This document shows, piece after piece, positions 32,539 through 41,400 of a DNA stretch of 64,000 nt (position 1 is the first letter of the stretch; each line of letters begins with the position of its first letter). The notes under the pieces were generated by a model that worked only from the letters and a program-made list of their open reading frames with translations, was not told where the DNA came from and made no database searches. Source of the DNA: Sediminibacterium sp. UBA657 (GTDB lineage: Bacteria > Bacteroidota > Bacteroidia > Chitinophagales > Chitinophagaceae); the NCBI GenBank assembly GCA_002299885.1, contig DBOB01000025.1, positions 1 through 64,000 on the forward strand, written 5' to 3'. The translations under genes and the position numbers were made by a program.

Positions 32539-35500
32539 ATGAAGAAAATTCTATTCTCGCTCTTCTTAGCTGTATTTGTATTGGCTGTTGCTAATGCCCA
32601 AGTTCGTCCAGTAACCGGTACGGTGAAGGATGACAAAGGTGCTGCAGTAGCTTACGCATCAGTTAAAGTAAAGGGTCAAGCTTCAGCTGTAGTAGCTGAT
32701 GAAAAAGGTAACTTCAAGATTAGTGCAGCTCCAAACGCAAGTTTAGTAGTTAGTGCAACTGGATTCGCTTCTTCAGAAGTGACGGCAAGTGCTACAACTA
32801 TGGACATCGTTTTGAAACGCCAGGTTGAAGATCTTGAAAATGTAGTAGTTACCGCTCAAGGTATTCGTAAGAAATCCAAAGAAATTGGTTACGCTTACTC
32901 AAAAGTATCTAACGATGAAATTAACGTAGGACGCTCTCCTCAGTTAACTCAAGCCCTTGCGGGTAAGGTTTCTGGTTTAGCCGTTTATACTGTAAACAAT
33001 AGCGTTGATCCTGCTGTGAAAGTGGTATTACGTGGTTACCGTTCATTAACTGGTAATAACGAAGCTTTGGTTGTAATTGATGGTATGCAAACTACCTCAA
33101 CAGCTTTAGCAACCATTAACCCGAATGATGTAGATAACGTTTCTATCTTAAAAGGTGGACAAGCGGCTACATTGTATGGTTCTGCAGGTGTGAATGGTGC
33201 TTTAGTCATCACCACTAAGCAAGGATCAAAAGGTAAATTAAAAGTGCAGTATTCTAACTCTACTAACTTTGAAGAAATCAGCTTCTTGCCTGATTTCCAA
33301 AATGAATATGGTTCTGGATCTCAGTACTACCCAATTAATTTTGGTGGTGCAGGTTATGATCCAAGTGCTGCTAATCGTGCAAAGTTAAACTGGCGTCCTT
33401 ACGAGAACCAACAATATGGTGATAAGTATGATGGCAGTAAGCGTATTGCTGGTCGTGTATTAGAAGATGGAAGTAGTTTAGTAGTGCCTTACTCTGATGT
33501 TGCAAATGTTCGTAGAAGAAGTTTTGACATTGGTGTTTCTACAAATAACCAAGCTAGTTTCCAAGGTGGAGATGAAACAAGTAGTTACTACTTGTCTGTT
33601 GAAAACCAAAAAATCAATGGTATCGTTCCTGGTGACATTAGTGATAGAACTGGTGTTCGTGTGAAGTCTACAAAAGAGTATGGTAATTTATCTACTACTT
33701 TTAATGCTGCATACACTCAGATCGCTTATGACAGAACTGGATCAGATTTCCAAAATGATATCATCAATACTGCATCATGGGTTGATTTAACCACGATGAG
33801 AAATTGGAGAACAAATAAATTTGCGAATCCAAATGGTTACTATAATGATTATTATAATAACCCTTACTTCAATAAGGATATCAACCGTTTAAGATACAAA
33901 GACGCTAACTTCTCTGGTAGCTTTGATGTAACATATAAGGTACGTCCTTGGATGCAATTATACAACAGATTAGGTATTATGAATAACTCTCGTACTGGAA
34001 AAAATACTGTAGAGAAGTTCACTTATTCTGATTGGGCAAAAAACGAAGCATACATTCCTGCTGAGTGGGGTCATGATGACGACTACCCAGGTATTTATCG
34101 TGCGATCTCTGACGTATTAGGTTCTGTTGCTGATTATTCTTCTACAGAGAATGTAGTCAACAATGAATTTCAAGTACGTATCCAAAAAGATATTGCGAAT
34201 GTAGAAAACAAATTGACTTTAGGTTATAGTATCTACCAACGTTATACAAAAAATATCAACGTGTCTTCTAGTTCAATTGTAGTACCAGATGTATACAACG
34301 TTTCAAATAGACAAGGTATTTTAGGTGGTGGTGAATCCAATACAACTGAGCGCAAGTTTGGTTACTATGCGGATTTGAATACCAACTTAAAGAACATGGA
34401 CTATTTAAACTTAAACTTAACTGCTCGTTATGATGCCACTTCTCGTTTCTTCAAACAAACAAGAGCTGCCAATCAATATTCTTACTTGTATTATGGAGCT
34501 GCGTTGTCATTTATTGTGACAGATGCATTCCCTTCATTAAAGAGCAATGTATTGAACTATGCTAAATTGCGTACTTCTTACAATAAGAATGGTAACGATA
34601 ATATTCCTTTGTATGGATTAGACTTAGCTTATAACAATGGTGCGAATTTCCCTTATGGAAACAACGTAGGTTTATCAGTTGGTAATACTTTACCAGATGC
34701 TGATTTAAAGCCTGAGTTTGTAACTGCATTGGAATTTGGTGCTGAGTTATCTATGTTTAAGAACAGAGTGAATTTAGATGTTTCTTTGTATGATCAAAGT
34801 TCAGTAGGTCAGGTGTTAACTGTAAAAATACCTAACTCAACTGGTTTCTCTAACTTGTTAATCAACGTTGGTGAAGTTAAAAACTTTGGTTATGAAGCAG
34901 ATTTAAAAGTTCAATTATTACGTGAAACTAAAATCAAGTGGGATGTAAATATCAAGTATTCTTACAACGATAATAAAGTTGAAAGTTTATATCCAGGTAT
35001 TACTCAATTTGCTTATGGTGGTTATAGCTATGCTACAACAAACGTAATTTTAGGACAACGTTTCCCTGTATTGAAAACAACTGGTTATTATTATGCAAAA
35101 GATGGTTCTGGCGCAAGAAGAGTAAGTCCTACAACTGGTTACCCAGTTCAGAATACTGCTTTAACTGAGCGTGGAAGTACTTTACCTCGCCATATGGTAG
35201 GTTTAGGATCTTCTTTCTCATATAGTGACTTCCGTTTATCGTTCAACTTTGAATACCGTGGCGGTAATGTTATTTACTCTGACTTAGGTCGTCAAATGAC
35301 ATTTACTGGATCTGGTGCTTGGACTTCAAACAGAACAGAGCATATCTATCCTAATTCTTATTATATCGATCCTGCAACAGGTGCGGATGTTAAAAACACT
35401 AGCGTGTATGTTCGTGAACCAGAGTATGCACTTTGGGTAAACAACTACCGTCAAATTGCAGAGAACTTCGTAACACCAGGATGGTTCATCAAATTAAGAG

Positions 35501-35730
35501 ACTTGAACTTGTCTTACAATTTACCAGCTAGTTTGGTAAAGAAATCTAAGATCTTCAGTGGTGCTAATGTGGCACTTTACGGAAGAAACTTATTTACAAT
35601 TGTTGACAAGAAAAACCAATTTACTGACCCAGAATTTAGTTACACAAGTGGTAACGGATTAGGTATTAGCAATACGTTGCAAACACCTCCTGTACGTCAA
35701 TATGGTTTCAACGTAAACTTTGTTTTTTAA
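32539..35730 (+). CDS. SusC/RagA family TonB-linked outer-membrane transporter
   Basis: A 1063-aa transporter for oligosaccharides or peptides, working with the SusD-like lipoprotein that follows. Signal peptide 1-20 (ending ANAQ). CarboxypepD_reg-like domain about 22-95 (GTVKDDKGAAVAYASVKVKG). Plug about 105-230 with LTQALAGKVSGLAVYT, VVLRGYRSLTGNNEALVVIDG, NVSILKGGQAATLYGSAGVNGALVITTK, then a beta-barrel with NSTNFEEISFLPDFQNEYG and final GFNVNFVF. The complete length is normal. No sigma/anti-sigma pair or glycoside hydrolase adjoins, so the substrate is unknown. Its GC content is clearly higher than that of the island receptor at 1240. Confidence 0.93.
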   Translation: MKKILFSLFLAVFVLAVANAQVRPVTGTVKDDKGAAVAYASVKVKGQASAVVADEKGNFKISAAPNASLVVSATGFASSEVTASATTMDIVLKRQVEDLENVVVTAQGIRKKSKEIGYAYSKVSNDEINVGRSPQLTQALAGKVSGLAVYTVNNSVDPAVKVVLRGYRSLTGNNEALVVIDGMQTTSTALATINPNDVDNVSILKGGQAATLYGSAGVNGALVITTKQGSKGKLKVQYSNSTNFEEISFLPDFQNEYGSGSQYYPINFGGAGYDPSAANRAKLNWRPYENQQYGDKYDGSKRIAGRVLEDGSSLVVPYSDVANVRRRSFDIGVSTNNQASFQGGDETSSYYLSVENQKINGIVPGDISDRTGVRVKSTKEYGNLSTTFNAAYTQIAYDRTGSDFQNDIINTASWVDLTTMRNWRTNKFANPNGYYNDYYNNPYFNKDINRLRYKDANFSGSFDVTYKVRPWMQLYNRLGIMNNSRTGKNTVEKFTYSDWAKNEAYIPAEWGHDDDYPGIYRAISDVLGSVADYSSTENVVNNEFQVRIQKDIANVENKLTLGYSIYQRYTKNINVSSSSIVVPDVYNVSNRQGILGGGESNTTERKFGYYADLNTNLKNMDYLNLNLTARYDATSRFFKQTRAANQYSYLYYGAALSFIVTDAFPSLKSNVLNYAKLRTSYNKNGNDNIPLYGLDLAYNNGANFPYGNNVGLSVGNTLPDADLKPEFVTALEFGAELSMFKNRVNLDVSLYDQSSVGQVLTVKIPNSTGFSNLLINVGEVKNFGYEADLKVQLLRETKIKWDVNIKYSYNDNKVESLYPGITQFAYGGYSYATTNVILGQRFPVLKTTGYYYAKDGSGARRVSPTTGYPVQNTALTERGSTLPRHMVGLGSSFSYSDFRLSFNFEYRGGNVIYSDLGRQMTFTGSGAWTSNRTEHIYPNSYYIDPATGADVKNTSVYVREPEYALWVNNYRQIAENFVTPGWFIKLRDLNLSYNLPASLVKKSKIFSGANVALYGRNLFTIVDKKNQFTDPEFSYTSGNGLGISNTLQTPPVRQYGFNVNFVF

Positions 35731-35754
35731 TCACCAATAACTAAAACAACATAT

Positions 35755-37284
35755 ATGAAACTTTACAAAATATATATCGCCGCGTTTTTGGTCATTGTAG
35801 GAACAGGTTGTAAAAAAGACTATTTAGATGTCAATACCAACCCTAACTCTTTACCAACTGCAACGCCTGCGTACGTTTTTTCGAACGCATTAAACACTAG
35901 TGCAGCCATCATGGTTTCTCCTAATGAAACTGGAATGGTTTGGGCTGGTCAATGGTCTCAGTCTAATGGTTATATCATTAGTACAACTTTGTTTGCTTAC
36001 AATTTCACCAACGGTGATTTCAACTATTGGGATAATACATATGATAACCTTAATGATTATCAATATGTAATTAATAATGCTTCAGCAAATAACCAAGACT
36101 TTTTAAAAGGTCCAGCTAAAGTGATGAAAGCATTTAATTTCCAAAAATTGGTTGACTTATACGGCAACATTCCTTTCTCTGATGCATTAAAAGGAGTAGG
36201 CGCTTTAGCTCCAAAATTTGATGACCAAAAAGCAGTCTACGAAGGTTTAATTACTTTATTAGACGATGGTATCAAAGATTTGAAAGCAAATGCATTCTCA
36301 AGTTCTACTGCAGGTGCAGACTTTGTATTCAAAGGAAACACTACAAGCTGGATCAAATTTGCCAACTCTTTAAAATTGCGTATTTTAATGCGTCAATCTA
36401 AAGTGGCTGGTAGAGATGCATACATCACTGCTGAAATCAATAAGATTGTAGCAGAAGGTTCTGGCTTCATCACTGGAGCAGAAGTAGGTGTAAACCCTGG
36501 TTACAATCCATCAGCAGGTCAGATCAATCCTTTCTATGACACATATGGTTATAGCGAGACCAATGCTAGAAGAGCCTTTAATAACTGGCCAAGAAACACT
36601 GCTTTCTTGATCAATACTTTAAAGTCTACAGGTGATACAACTCGTATGAAGCGTATTGCTTATGCAATTGGTAATGAGAGTACTTCTACTGCTGGCGTGA
36701 GCGCTAAGCCTGAAATTGCTGATAACTATGTTGGTGTGCCCTTAGGATCTAGCTCTGGTTATTTACCAGCAGTTACATCTGCTCCTGGCCCATCTGTGTT
36801 GGTTAGAGGTGTATACAACAAACCAATGGTATTGATGACTGCAGCAGAAGTTCAATTGAACTTAGCTGAAGCTAAACAACGCTATGGTGCAAGTGTTACA
36901 TTAACTGGAACAGCACAATCTTATTTCGATGCTGGTGTGACTGAGTCATACAGAGCATTAGGAGCAGCTTCATCTGACGCAGCTCGTTTGTTAACGAGTG
37001 GTGTTGATTTAGTTGATTTTGCTGCATCTACTAATAAATTGAATGCGATTGCTTACCAAAAATGGTTAGCGCTTGCCAACTTCAATGGTTTAGAAGCATG
37101 GTCTGAGTATCGTAAATCTGGTTTCCCAGTAACGCCTCAATCTATCAACTATGTTGGTTCTGCATCAACTCGTCCTACACGTTTATTCTACCCTGGAACT
37201 GAATTAGGTTCTAATGGTGAGAATGTAAAAGCACAAGGAACAATTGATGTGTTAGCTACTAAAATTTTCTGGGATGTTGACTAA
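35755..37284 (+). CDS. SusD/RagB-like outer-membrane lipoprotein (SusD-like_2 type)
   Basis: A 509-aa lipoprotein that caps the SusC-like channel and captures substrate on the cell surface. Lipobox IVGTGC near residue 19, followed by KKDYLDVNTNPN. The body has DYLDVNTNPNSLPTATPAYVFSNAL, KVMKAFNFQKLVDLYGNIPFSDAL, WIKFANSLKLRILMRQ and MTAAEVQLNLAEAKQR, which fit the SusD_RagB PF12771-like group (TPR helices) rather than classical SusD. The gap from susC is 24 bases and a strong terminator follows, so it is a two-gene operon. Substrates of this group are often peptides or unknown. Confidence 0.92.
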   Translation: MKLYKIYIAAFLVIVGTGCKKDYLDVNTNPNSLPTATPAYVFSNALNTSAAIMVSPNETGMVWAGQWSQSNGYIISTTLFAYNFTNGDFNYWDNTYDNLNDYQYVINNASANNQDFLKGPAKVMKAFNFQKLVDLYGNIPFSDALKGVGALAPKFDDQKAVYEGLITLLDDGIKDLKANAFSSSTAGADFVFKGNTTSWIKFANSLKLRILMRQSKVAGRDAYITAEINKIVAEGSGFITGAEVGVNPGYNPSAGQINPFYDTYGYSETNARRAFNNWPRNTAFLINTLKSTGDTTRMKRIAYAIGNESTSTAGVSAKPEIADNYVGVPLGSSSGYLPAVTSAPGPSVLVRGVYNKPMVLMTAAEVQLNLAEAKQRYGASVTLTGTAQSYFDAGVTESYRALGAASSDAARLLTSGVDLVDFAASTNKLNAIAYQKWLALANFNGLEAWSEYRKSGFPVTPQSINYVGSASTRPTRLFYPGTELGSNGENVKAQGTIDVLATKIFWDVD

Positions 37285-37307
37285 TTGATCAACGCCTTTA
37301 AGATAAA

Positions 37308-37338
37308 ATGCCCTCCGGTTTCGGAGGGCATTTTTTTT
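37308..37338 (+). terminator. Terminator of the susCD-like operon
   Basis: Stem ATGCCCTCCG (37308-37317) with CGGAGGGCAT (37322-37331), loop GTTT, then a run of T. Strong rho-independent type. Confidence 0.95.
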
Positions 37339-37398
37339 ATAATCCATTCAATAAATCTGAAAATCTGTCTACTGACGATTGCTATTTATTTCTCATTA

Positions 37399-37764
37399 TT
37401 ATTTCTGAATTACTTCTCCTTCGATAGTTAATTCCGCTGGTAATTTTTGTCCAGCAAATTTTACATTTACTTTCTTTCGGAATGCGCCAACAGCTGGTGC
37501 GGTATAGGTAACTTTAATACTTCCTTTTTGCCCTTTTAAAATAGGCTTCTGGTCGTATTCTGGTTGGGTACATCCACATTCAGCATTGGCAAATTCGATC
37601 ACTGCAGGTCTTGCATCTGTATTGGTGTAAGTAAAGATGACAGACTTATGAACCCCCTTAGCGATCTTCCCAAAATTATGTGCAGCTTTATCAAATTTAA
37701 CGCCGGATTGAGCTGAACAAAATAAAGCGACAAGTGAAAAACTGAGTGTAAAAATGTACTTCAT
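37399..37764 (-). CDS. DUF1573 exported protein
   Basis: A 121-aa exported protein: signal peptide 1-18 (ending FCSAQ), then one immunoglobulin-like DUF1573 domain with KFDKAAHNFGKIAKG, VIFTYTNTDARPAVIEFANAECGCTQPEY, and GSIKVTYTAPAVGAFRKKVNVKF. The CGCTQPEY element is a hallmark of the family. Function is unknown; many copies exist in Bacteroidota genomes. It is convergent with susCD and stands alone, with the divergent E1 dehydrogenase gene starting about 120 bases upstream. Confidence 0.9.
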   Translation of the reverse strand: MKYIFTLSFSLVALFCSAQSGVKFDKAAHNFGKIAKGVHKSVIFTYTNTDARPAVIEFANAECGCTQPEYDQKPILKGQKGSIKVTYTAPAVGAFRKKVNVKFAGQKLPAELTIEGEVIQK

Positions 37765-37885
37765 AGGTATATTAATTTTTTATGATTATTGGTTAAATGC
37801 TGCTCTAAATTATTGAAATTTCGATAATTAACTGATTTTATCTCTTTCTTGATTTTTATTGCATTTTGACCCCTATTTTTGTTGC

Positions 37886-40258
37886 ATGGAATCCAACTTA
37901 GAAGCTGTATCTAATCAGGACATGCTATCATTTGAAGCATTTCGAAAAACTGTTTTAGAGGACTACCGAACTGCACTTGCAAGTAGAGAAGTGAGTTTGT
38001 TGGGTAGGCGTGAGGTATTGACAGGCAAGGCCAAATTTGGCATCTTCGGCGATGGTAAAGAAATCGCACAGGTAGCGCTTGCAAAATTTTTTCAAAAAGG
38101 TGATTTTAGAAGCGGTTATTATCGTGACCAAACTTTAATGTTTGCATTAGGCACATCTAATATAGTAGATTATTTTGCGCAATTATATGCCGATGTTGAA
38201 AACGATCCCTATAGTGGTGGTCGAAACATGAACTCGCATTTTAGCACGCCGTTTGTAAATGAAAAAGGGGACTGGTTACCACTAGCAGATAGTTTTAATG
38301 TATCCTCAGATATCGCACCTACAGCAGGACAAATGGTAAGAGGACTTGGATTGGCATTAGGCTCTAAATTTTTTAGAAATGCAAATCCCGATCCTGCATT
38401 TGCTGGATTAACCAATGAAGGTAATGAAGTTTGTTTTTGTACCATTGGTGATGCAAGTACATCCGAAGGACATTTTTGGGAAACCATCAATGCAGCAGGT
38501 GTATTACAAGTGCCATTGGCAGTAATTGTATATGACGATGGATATGGTATTTCTGTACCAACAGAATTACAAACAACTAAAGGGTCTATATCAGAAGTAT
38601 TGGCTGGATTTGAAAAAAAACCAGGCACCAATGGGATTAAAATATTTACAGTAAACGGATGGGATTATGCGGCACTTTGCGAAACCTTTGAAGAAGGGAT
38701 TGCTTATACGCGTGCAACCCATACACCTGTTGTATTTCATGTCAAAGAAGTGACACAACCTCAAGGCCACTCTACAAGTGGAAGCCACGAAAGGTATAAA
38801 TCTGCAGAAAGATTAGAGTGGGAAAGAAATTGGGATTGTAATAAACAAATGCGTGCATGGTTGATCTTGAATGAACTTGCTACAGCTGAGTCATTAGACC
38901 AATTAGAGTCAGAAGTAAAACAAGATGTGAGAGATTTAAAGCAAGCTGCATGGGATCAATATATTAATCCAATTAAATCAAAAATTCAAGCAGCAGCTGA
39001 TTTGGTATTTGCTGGATTACCACAAGATGCACCATTGTATCGCATGATGCAAGAATTGGTTGCAAACAAAGAACCATTAAAAAGGGATCTCTTTAGAATT
39101 TTAAATATTGTGTTGGAGCAGGTGCCAGCGCATCCTAATGCAAAAGCAATTAGTCAATTATTAGCGGATTATTATAAAGAACAAGCGCCTTATTATAGTA
39201 AGCATTTGTACAATGAAGGGCCAAAGAGTGCATTGAATGTGCCGGTGGTTCCAGCTGTGATGGATGCAAATCCTAAACAGTTAAATGGGTATGAAGTATT
39301 GAATCAATACTTCGATCACTTATTTGCAAACAATCCTAAAGTAGTTGCTTTTGGCGAAGACTTAGGAAATATTGGAGACGTAAATCAAGGCTTTGCTGGA
39401 TTACAAGCTAAGTATGGTGTGAATAGAATTTTTGATACAGGTATAAGAGAACAAACCATCATGGGACAAGCGCATGGTTTGGCTATGAGAGGTTTAAGAC
39501 CAATTGCAGAAATTCAATACTTAGATTATTTAATGTTTGGCATACAAACCTTAAGTGATGATGTTGCAACCTTACACTACAGGTCTGTAGGAAGACAAAG
39601 TAGTCCAGTAATCATTAGAACAAGAGGACACCGATTAGAAGGGATCTTCCATAGTGGCTCACCAATGGGTATGATTGTGCATGCATTAAGAGGTATGTTT
39701 GTTTGTGTGCCAAGAAACATGGTGCAAGCTGTGGGTATGTACAATACATTATTACAAGGGAATGATCCTGCTTTATTGATAGAGTGTTTAAATGGCTATC
39801 GATTAAAAGAATCAGTGCCATCCAATATCAACGAGCTCTCTGTTCCATTAGGGATGCCTGAGATCGTAAGAGCTGGTGCCGACATCACCATTGTATCTTA
39901 TGGATCTACATTAAGAATTGTAGAAGATGCAGCGGTACGTTTAGCAGCCATAGGAATAGATTGTGAAGTCATAGACGTACAAACGCTTTTACCATTTGAT
40001 ATCAACCATCAAATAGTTGCATCCCTTAAAAAAACCAATCGAATTTTATTTGTAGATGAAGATGTACCTGGAGGTGCTACTGCATATATGTATCAACAAG
40101 TGATCGAAATACAGGGTGGATATAAATGGTTAGATGCAAGTGCTAGAACCTTGTCTGCTAAAGCACATCGTCCAGCGTATGCAAGTGATGGAGATTATTT
40201 CTCTAAGCCAAATACAGAGGAAGTGATTCAAGTAGTGAAGGATATGATTGCAGAGTAA
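37886..40258 (+). CDS. 2-oxo acid dehydrogenase E1, fused alpha and beta subunits
   Basis: A 790-aa thiamine-diphosphate enzyme, the decarboxylating E1 of a branched-chain 2-oxo acid or pyruvate dehydrogenase complex. The alpha part (about 15-345) has the ThDP motif IGDASTSEGHFWETINAAGV and SVPTELQTTKG. The linker spans about 345-460 and the beta part runs to the end (NGYEVLNQYFDHLFANNPKVVAFGEDLG, REQTIMGQAHGLAMRGLRPIAEIQYLDY, GHRLEGIFHSGSPMG, CEVIDVQTLLPFD, DEDVPGGATAYMYQQ). Alpha and beta subunits are usually separate; the fusion is common in Bacteroidota. ATG at 37886 is preferred over the TTG at 37859. A -7-like TATTTTTG at 37874-37881 lies so close that Met at 37922 is an alternative start. 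No E2 or E3 gene is adjacent. Confidence 0.88.
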   Translation: MESNLEAVSNQDMLSFEAFRKTVLEDYRTALASREVSLLGRREVLTGKAKFGIFGDGKEIAQVALAKFFQKGDFRSGYYRDQTLMFALGTSNIVDYFAQLYADVENDPYSGGRNMNSHFSTPFVNEKGDWLPLADSFNVSSDIAPTAGQMVRGLGLALGSKFFRNANPDPAFAGLTNEGNEVCFCTIGDASTSEGHFWETINAAGVLQVPLAVIVYDDGYGISVPTELQTTKGSISEVLAGFEKKPGTNGIKIFTVNGWDYAALCETFEEGIAYTRATHTPVVFHVKEVTQPQGHSTSGSHERYKSAERLEWERNWDCNKQMRAWLILNELATAESLDQLESEVKQDVRDLKQAAWDQYINPIKSKIQAAADLVFAGLPQDAPLYRMMQELVANKEPLKRDLFRILNIVLEQVPAHPNAKAISQLLADYYKEQAPYYSKHLYNEGPKSALNVPVVPAVMDANPKQLNGYEVLNQYFDHLFANNPKVVAFGEDLGNIGDVNQGFAGLQAKYGVNRIFDTGIREQTIMGQAHGLAMRGLRPIAEIQYLDYLMFGIQTLSDDVATLHYRSVGRQSSPVIIRTRGHRLEGIFHSGSPMGMIVHALRGMFVCVPRNMVQAVGMYNTLLQGNDPALLIECLNGYRLKESVPSNINELSVPLGMPEIVRAGADITIVSYGSTLRIVEDAAVRLAAIGIDCEVIDVQTLLPFDINHQIVASLKKTNRILFVDEDVPGGATAYMYQQVIEIQGGYKWLDASARTLSAKAHRPAYASDGDYFSKPNTEEVIQVVKDMIAE

Positions 40259-40286
40259 AGGATTGCGGAATAAATCCTTCTTTTAT
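40258..40286 (+). terminator. Weak terminator after the E1 gene
   Basis: 7-bp stem AAGGATT/AATCCTT (40258-40264, 40273-40279) with an 8-base loop, followed by CTTTTATT. It overlaps the TAA stop codon. Moderate strength. Confidence 0.4.
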
Positions 40287-40290
40287 TGAA

Positions 40291-40599
40291 TTAATAACCT
40301 TCTAGTTGTTCCGTATAACTTAAAGAGCCTAGTCTAACCCTTAATGGAATTTTGGTTTTCTTTTCCAAGGCCCTTTCTTGATTGCAGAAAAATCCAGTTT
40401 GTGTGGTGTAGTAGTTTGGCGCAACTTTATTTTGTATCGTATAAGTTTCTTTTGAAATAGCGCTTACTAGAATGGGCGTTTTCTTTTCTGTTTTCCAATA
40501 CGCCTTTGTATTTTTTACATTCAATTTTTGCGCAGAAATTGTCTGCGCAAAAATGAAACATAATATCGTGATTGCAGTTTTCGTAGTCGTTGAATTTAT
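40291..40599 (-). CDS. Small exported protein overlapping yebC, no canonical start codon
   Basis: The frame encodes a good signal peptide (KTAITILCFIFAQTISAQ) followed by about 80 residues with TKAYWKTEKKTPILVS, FFCNQERALEKKT and IPLRVRLGSLSYTEQLEGY, an ending I recall from conserved Bacteroidota secreted proteins of unknown function. An in-frame TTG at 40524 would begin after the signal peptide and so is unlikely to be the start. Upstream, the only candidates are ATA at 40599-40597 (ATA AAT TCA ACG) and ATT at 40614-40612, before a stop in this frame. The chosen 40599 overlaps the TAA of yebC by three bases, suggesting translational coupling. Alternatively a frameshift has removed an ATG start. 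Confidence 0.55.
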   Translation of the reverse strand: MNSTTTKTAITILCFIFAQTISAQKLNVKNTKAYWKTEKKTPILVSAISKETYTIQNKVAPNYYTTQTGFFCNQERALEKKTKIPLRVRLGSLSYTEQLEGY

Positions 40600-41318
40600 C
40601 CCATATTGTGAAATACCTTGTTCACGTCTTCATCTTCCTCCAGTCTTTCAATTAACTTACTAATATCTTCTGCTTGTTCATCTGTCACAGGCACCGTGGT
40701 ACTTGGTATCCACTCTAGTTCCGATGAGATTGCAGTGATATTTTTCTCTTCCAATGCTTTTTGTAAGTTACCAAAATCGGTGAATGCACATCTTAAAACA
40801 ATAATTGGATTTCCATTATCGTCGTTGCTTTCTCCTAACTCATCTAAACCATGGTCAATCAATTCTAATTCTAAATCATCCATCACCAATCCTTCTGGAT
40901 TCAATTTAAACACACCCATTTTCTTAAACTGAAAACTTACGCTGCCGCTATTGCCCATCGCACCATTGCCTTTATTAAAATGACTCTTTACATTGGCAAC
41001 CGTTCTTACATGGTTGTCGGTTGCTGTCTCTACTAATATTGCAACGCCATGTGGCGCATAGCCTTCATATAAAATTTCTTCATAGTTAGAAGTGTCTTTG
41101 CCCATGGCTCTTTTAATAGCCGCTTCTACACGGTCCTTTGGCATCCCTACGCTTCGGGCATTCTGATAACATCTTCTTAAAGCCGGGTTATCATCTGGGT
41201 TAGGGCCACTAGCTTTTACTGCAATGACAATTTCTTTACCAATGCGGGTAAACTGCTTAGCCATACGATCAAAGCGTTTAAACATGGTCGCCTTTCTTAC
41301 TTCAAATATTCTTCCCAT
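40596..41318 (-). CDS. YebC/PmpR family protein
   Basis: A 240-aa protein of the YebC/TACO1 family, described as transcription regulators and, more recently, as helpers of translation through difficult codon runs. Typical landmarks: MGRIFEVRKATMFKRFDRMAKQFTRIGKEI, NPALRRCYQNARSVGMPKDRVEAAIKRAMG, YEEILYEGYAPHGVAILVE, ATDNHVRTVANVKSHFNKGNG and GNSGSVSFQFKKMGVF. ATG at 41318 starts the family's usual MGRxFE; the upstream TTG-like extension is not conserved in type. A small secreted-protein gene follows with overlap. The terminator at 41350-41382 separates it from the amino-acid permease gene. Confidence 0.93.
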   Translation of the reverse strand: MGRIFEVRKATMFKRFDRMAKQFTRIGKEIVIAVKASGPNPDDNPALRRCYQNARSVGMPKDRVEAAIKRAMGKDTSNYEEILYEGYAPHGVAILVETATDNHVRTVANVKSHFNKGNGAMGNSGSVSFQFKKMGVFKLNPEGLVMDDLELELIDHGLDELGESNDDNGNPIIVLRCAFTDFGNLQKALEEKNITAISSELEWIPSTTVPVTDEQAEDISKLIERLEEDEDVNKVFHNMG

Positions 41319-41349
41319 AATTGTTCTTTTAAGTCTGTAAAAATAACAC

Positions 41350-41382
41350 AAAAAAAATAGTCCCGAAAATCGGGACTATTTT
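41350..41382 (-). terminator. Terminator after the APC permease gene
   Basis: 12-bp stem AAAATAGTCCCG/CGGGACTATTTT (41354-41365, 41371-41382) with loop AAAAT. On the minus strand it is followed by a run of T. Acts before yebC. Confidence 0.9.
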
Positions 41383-41400
41383 AATTTATCTCAATTAGAA

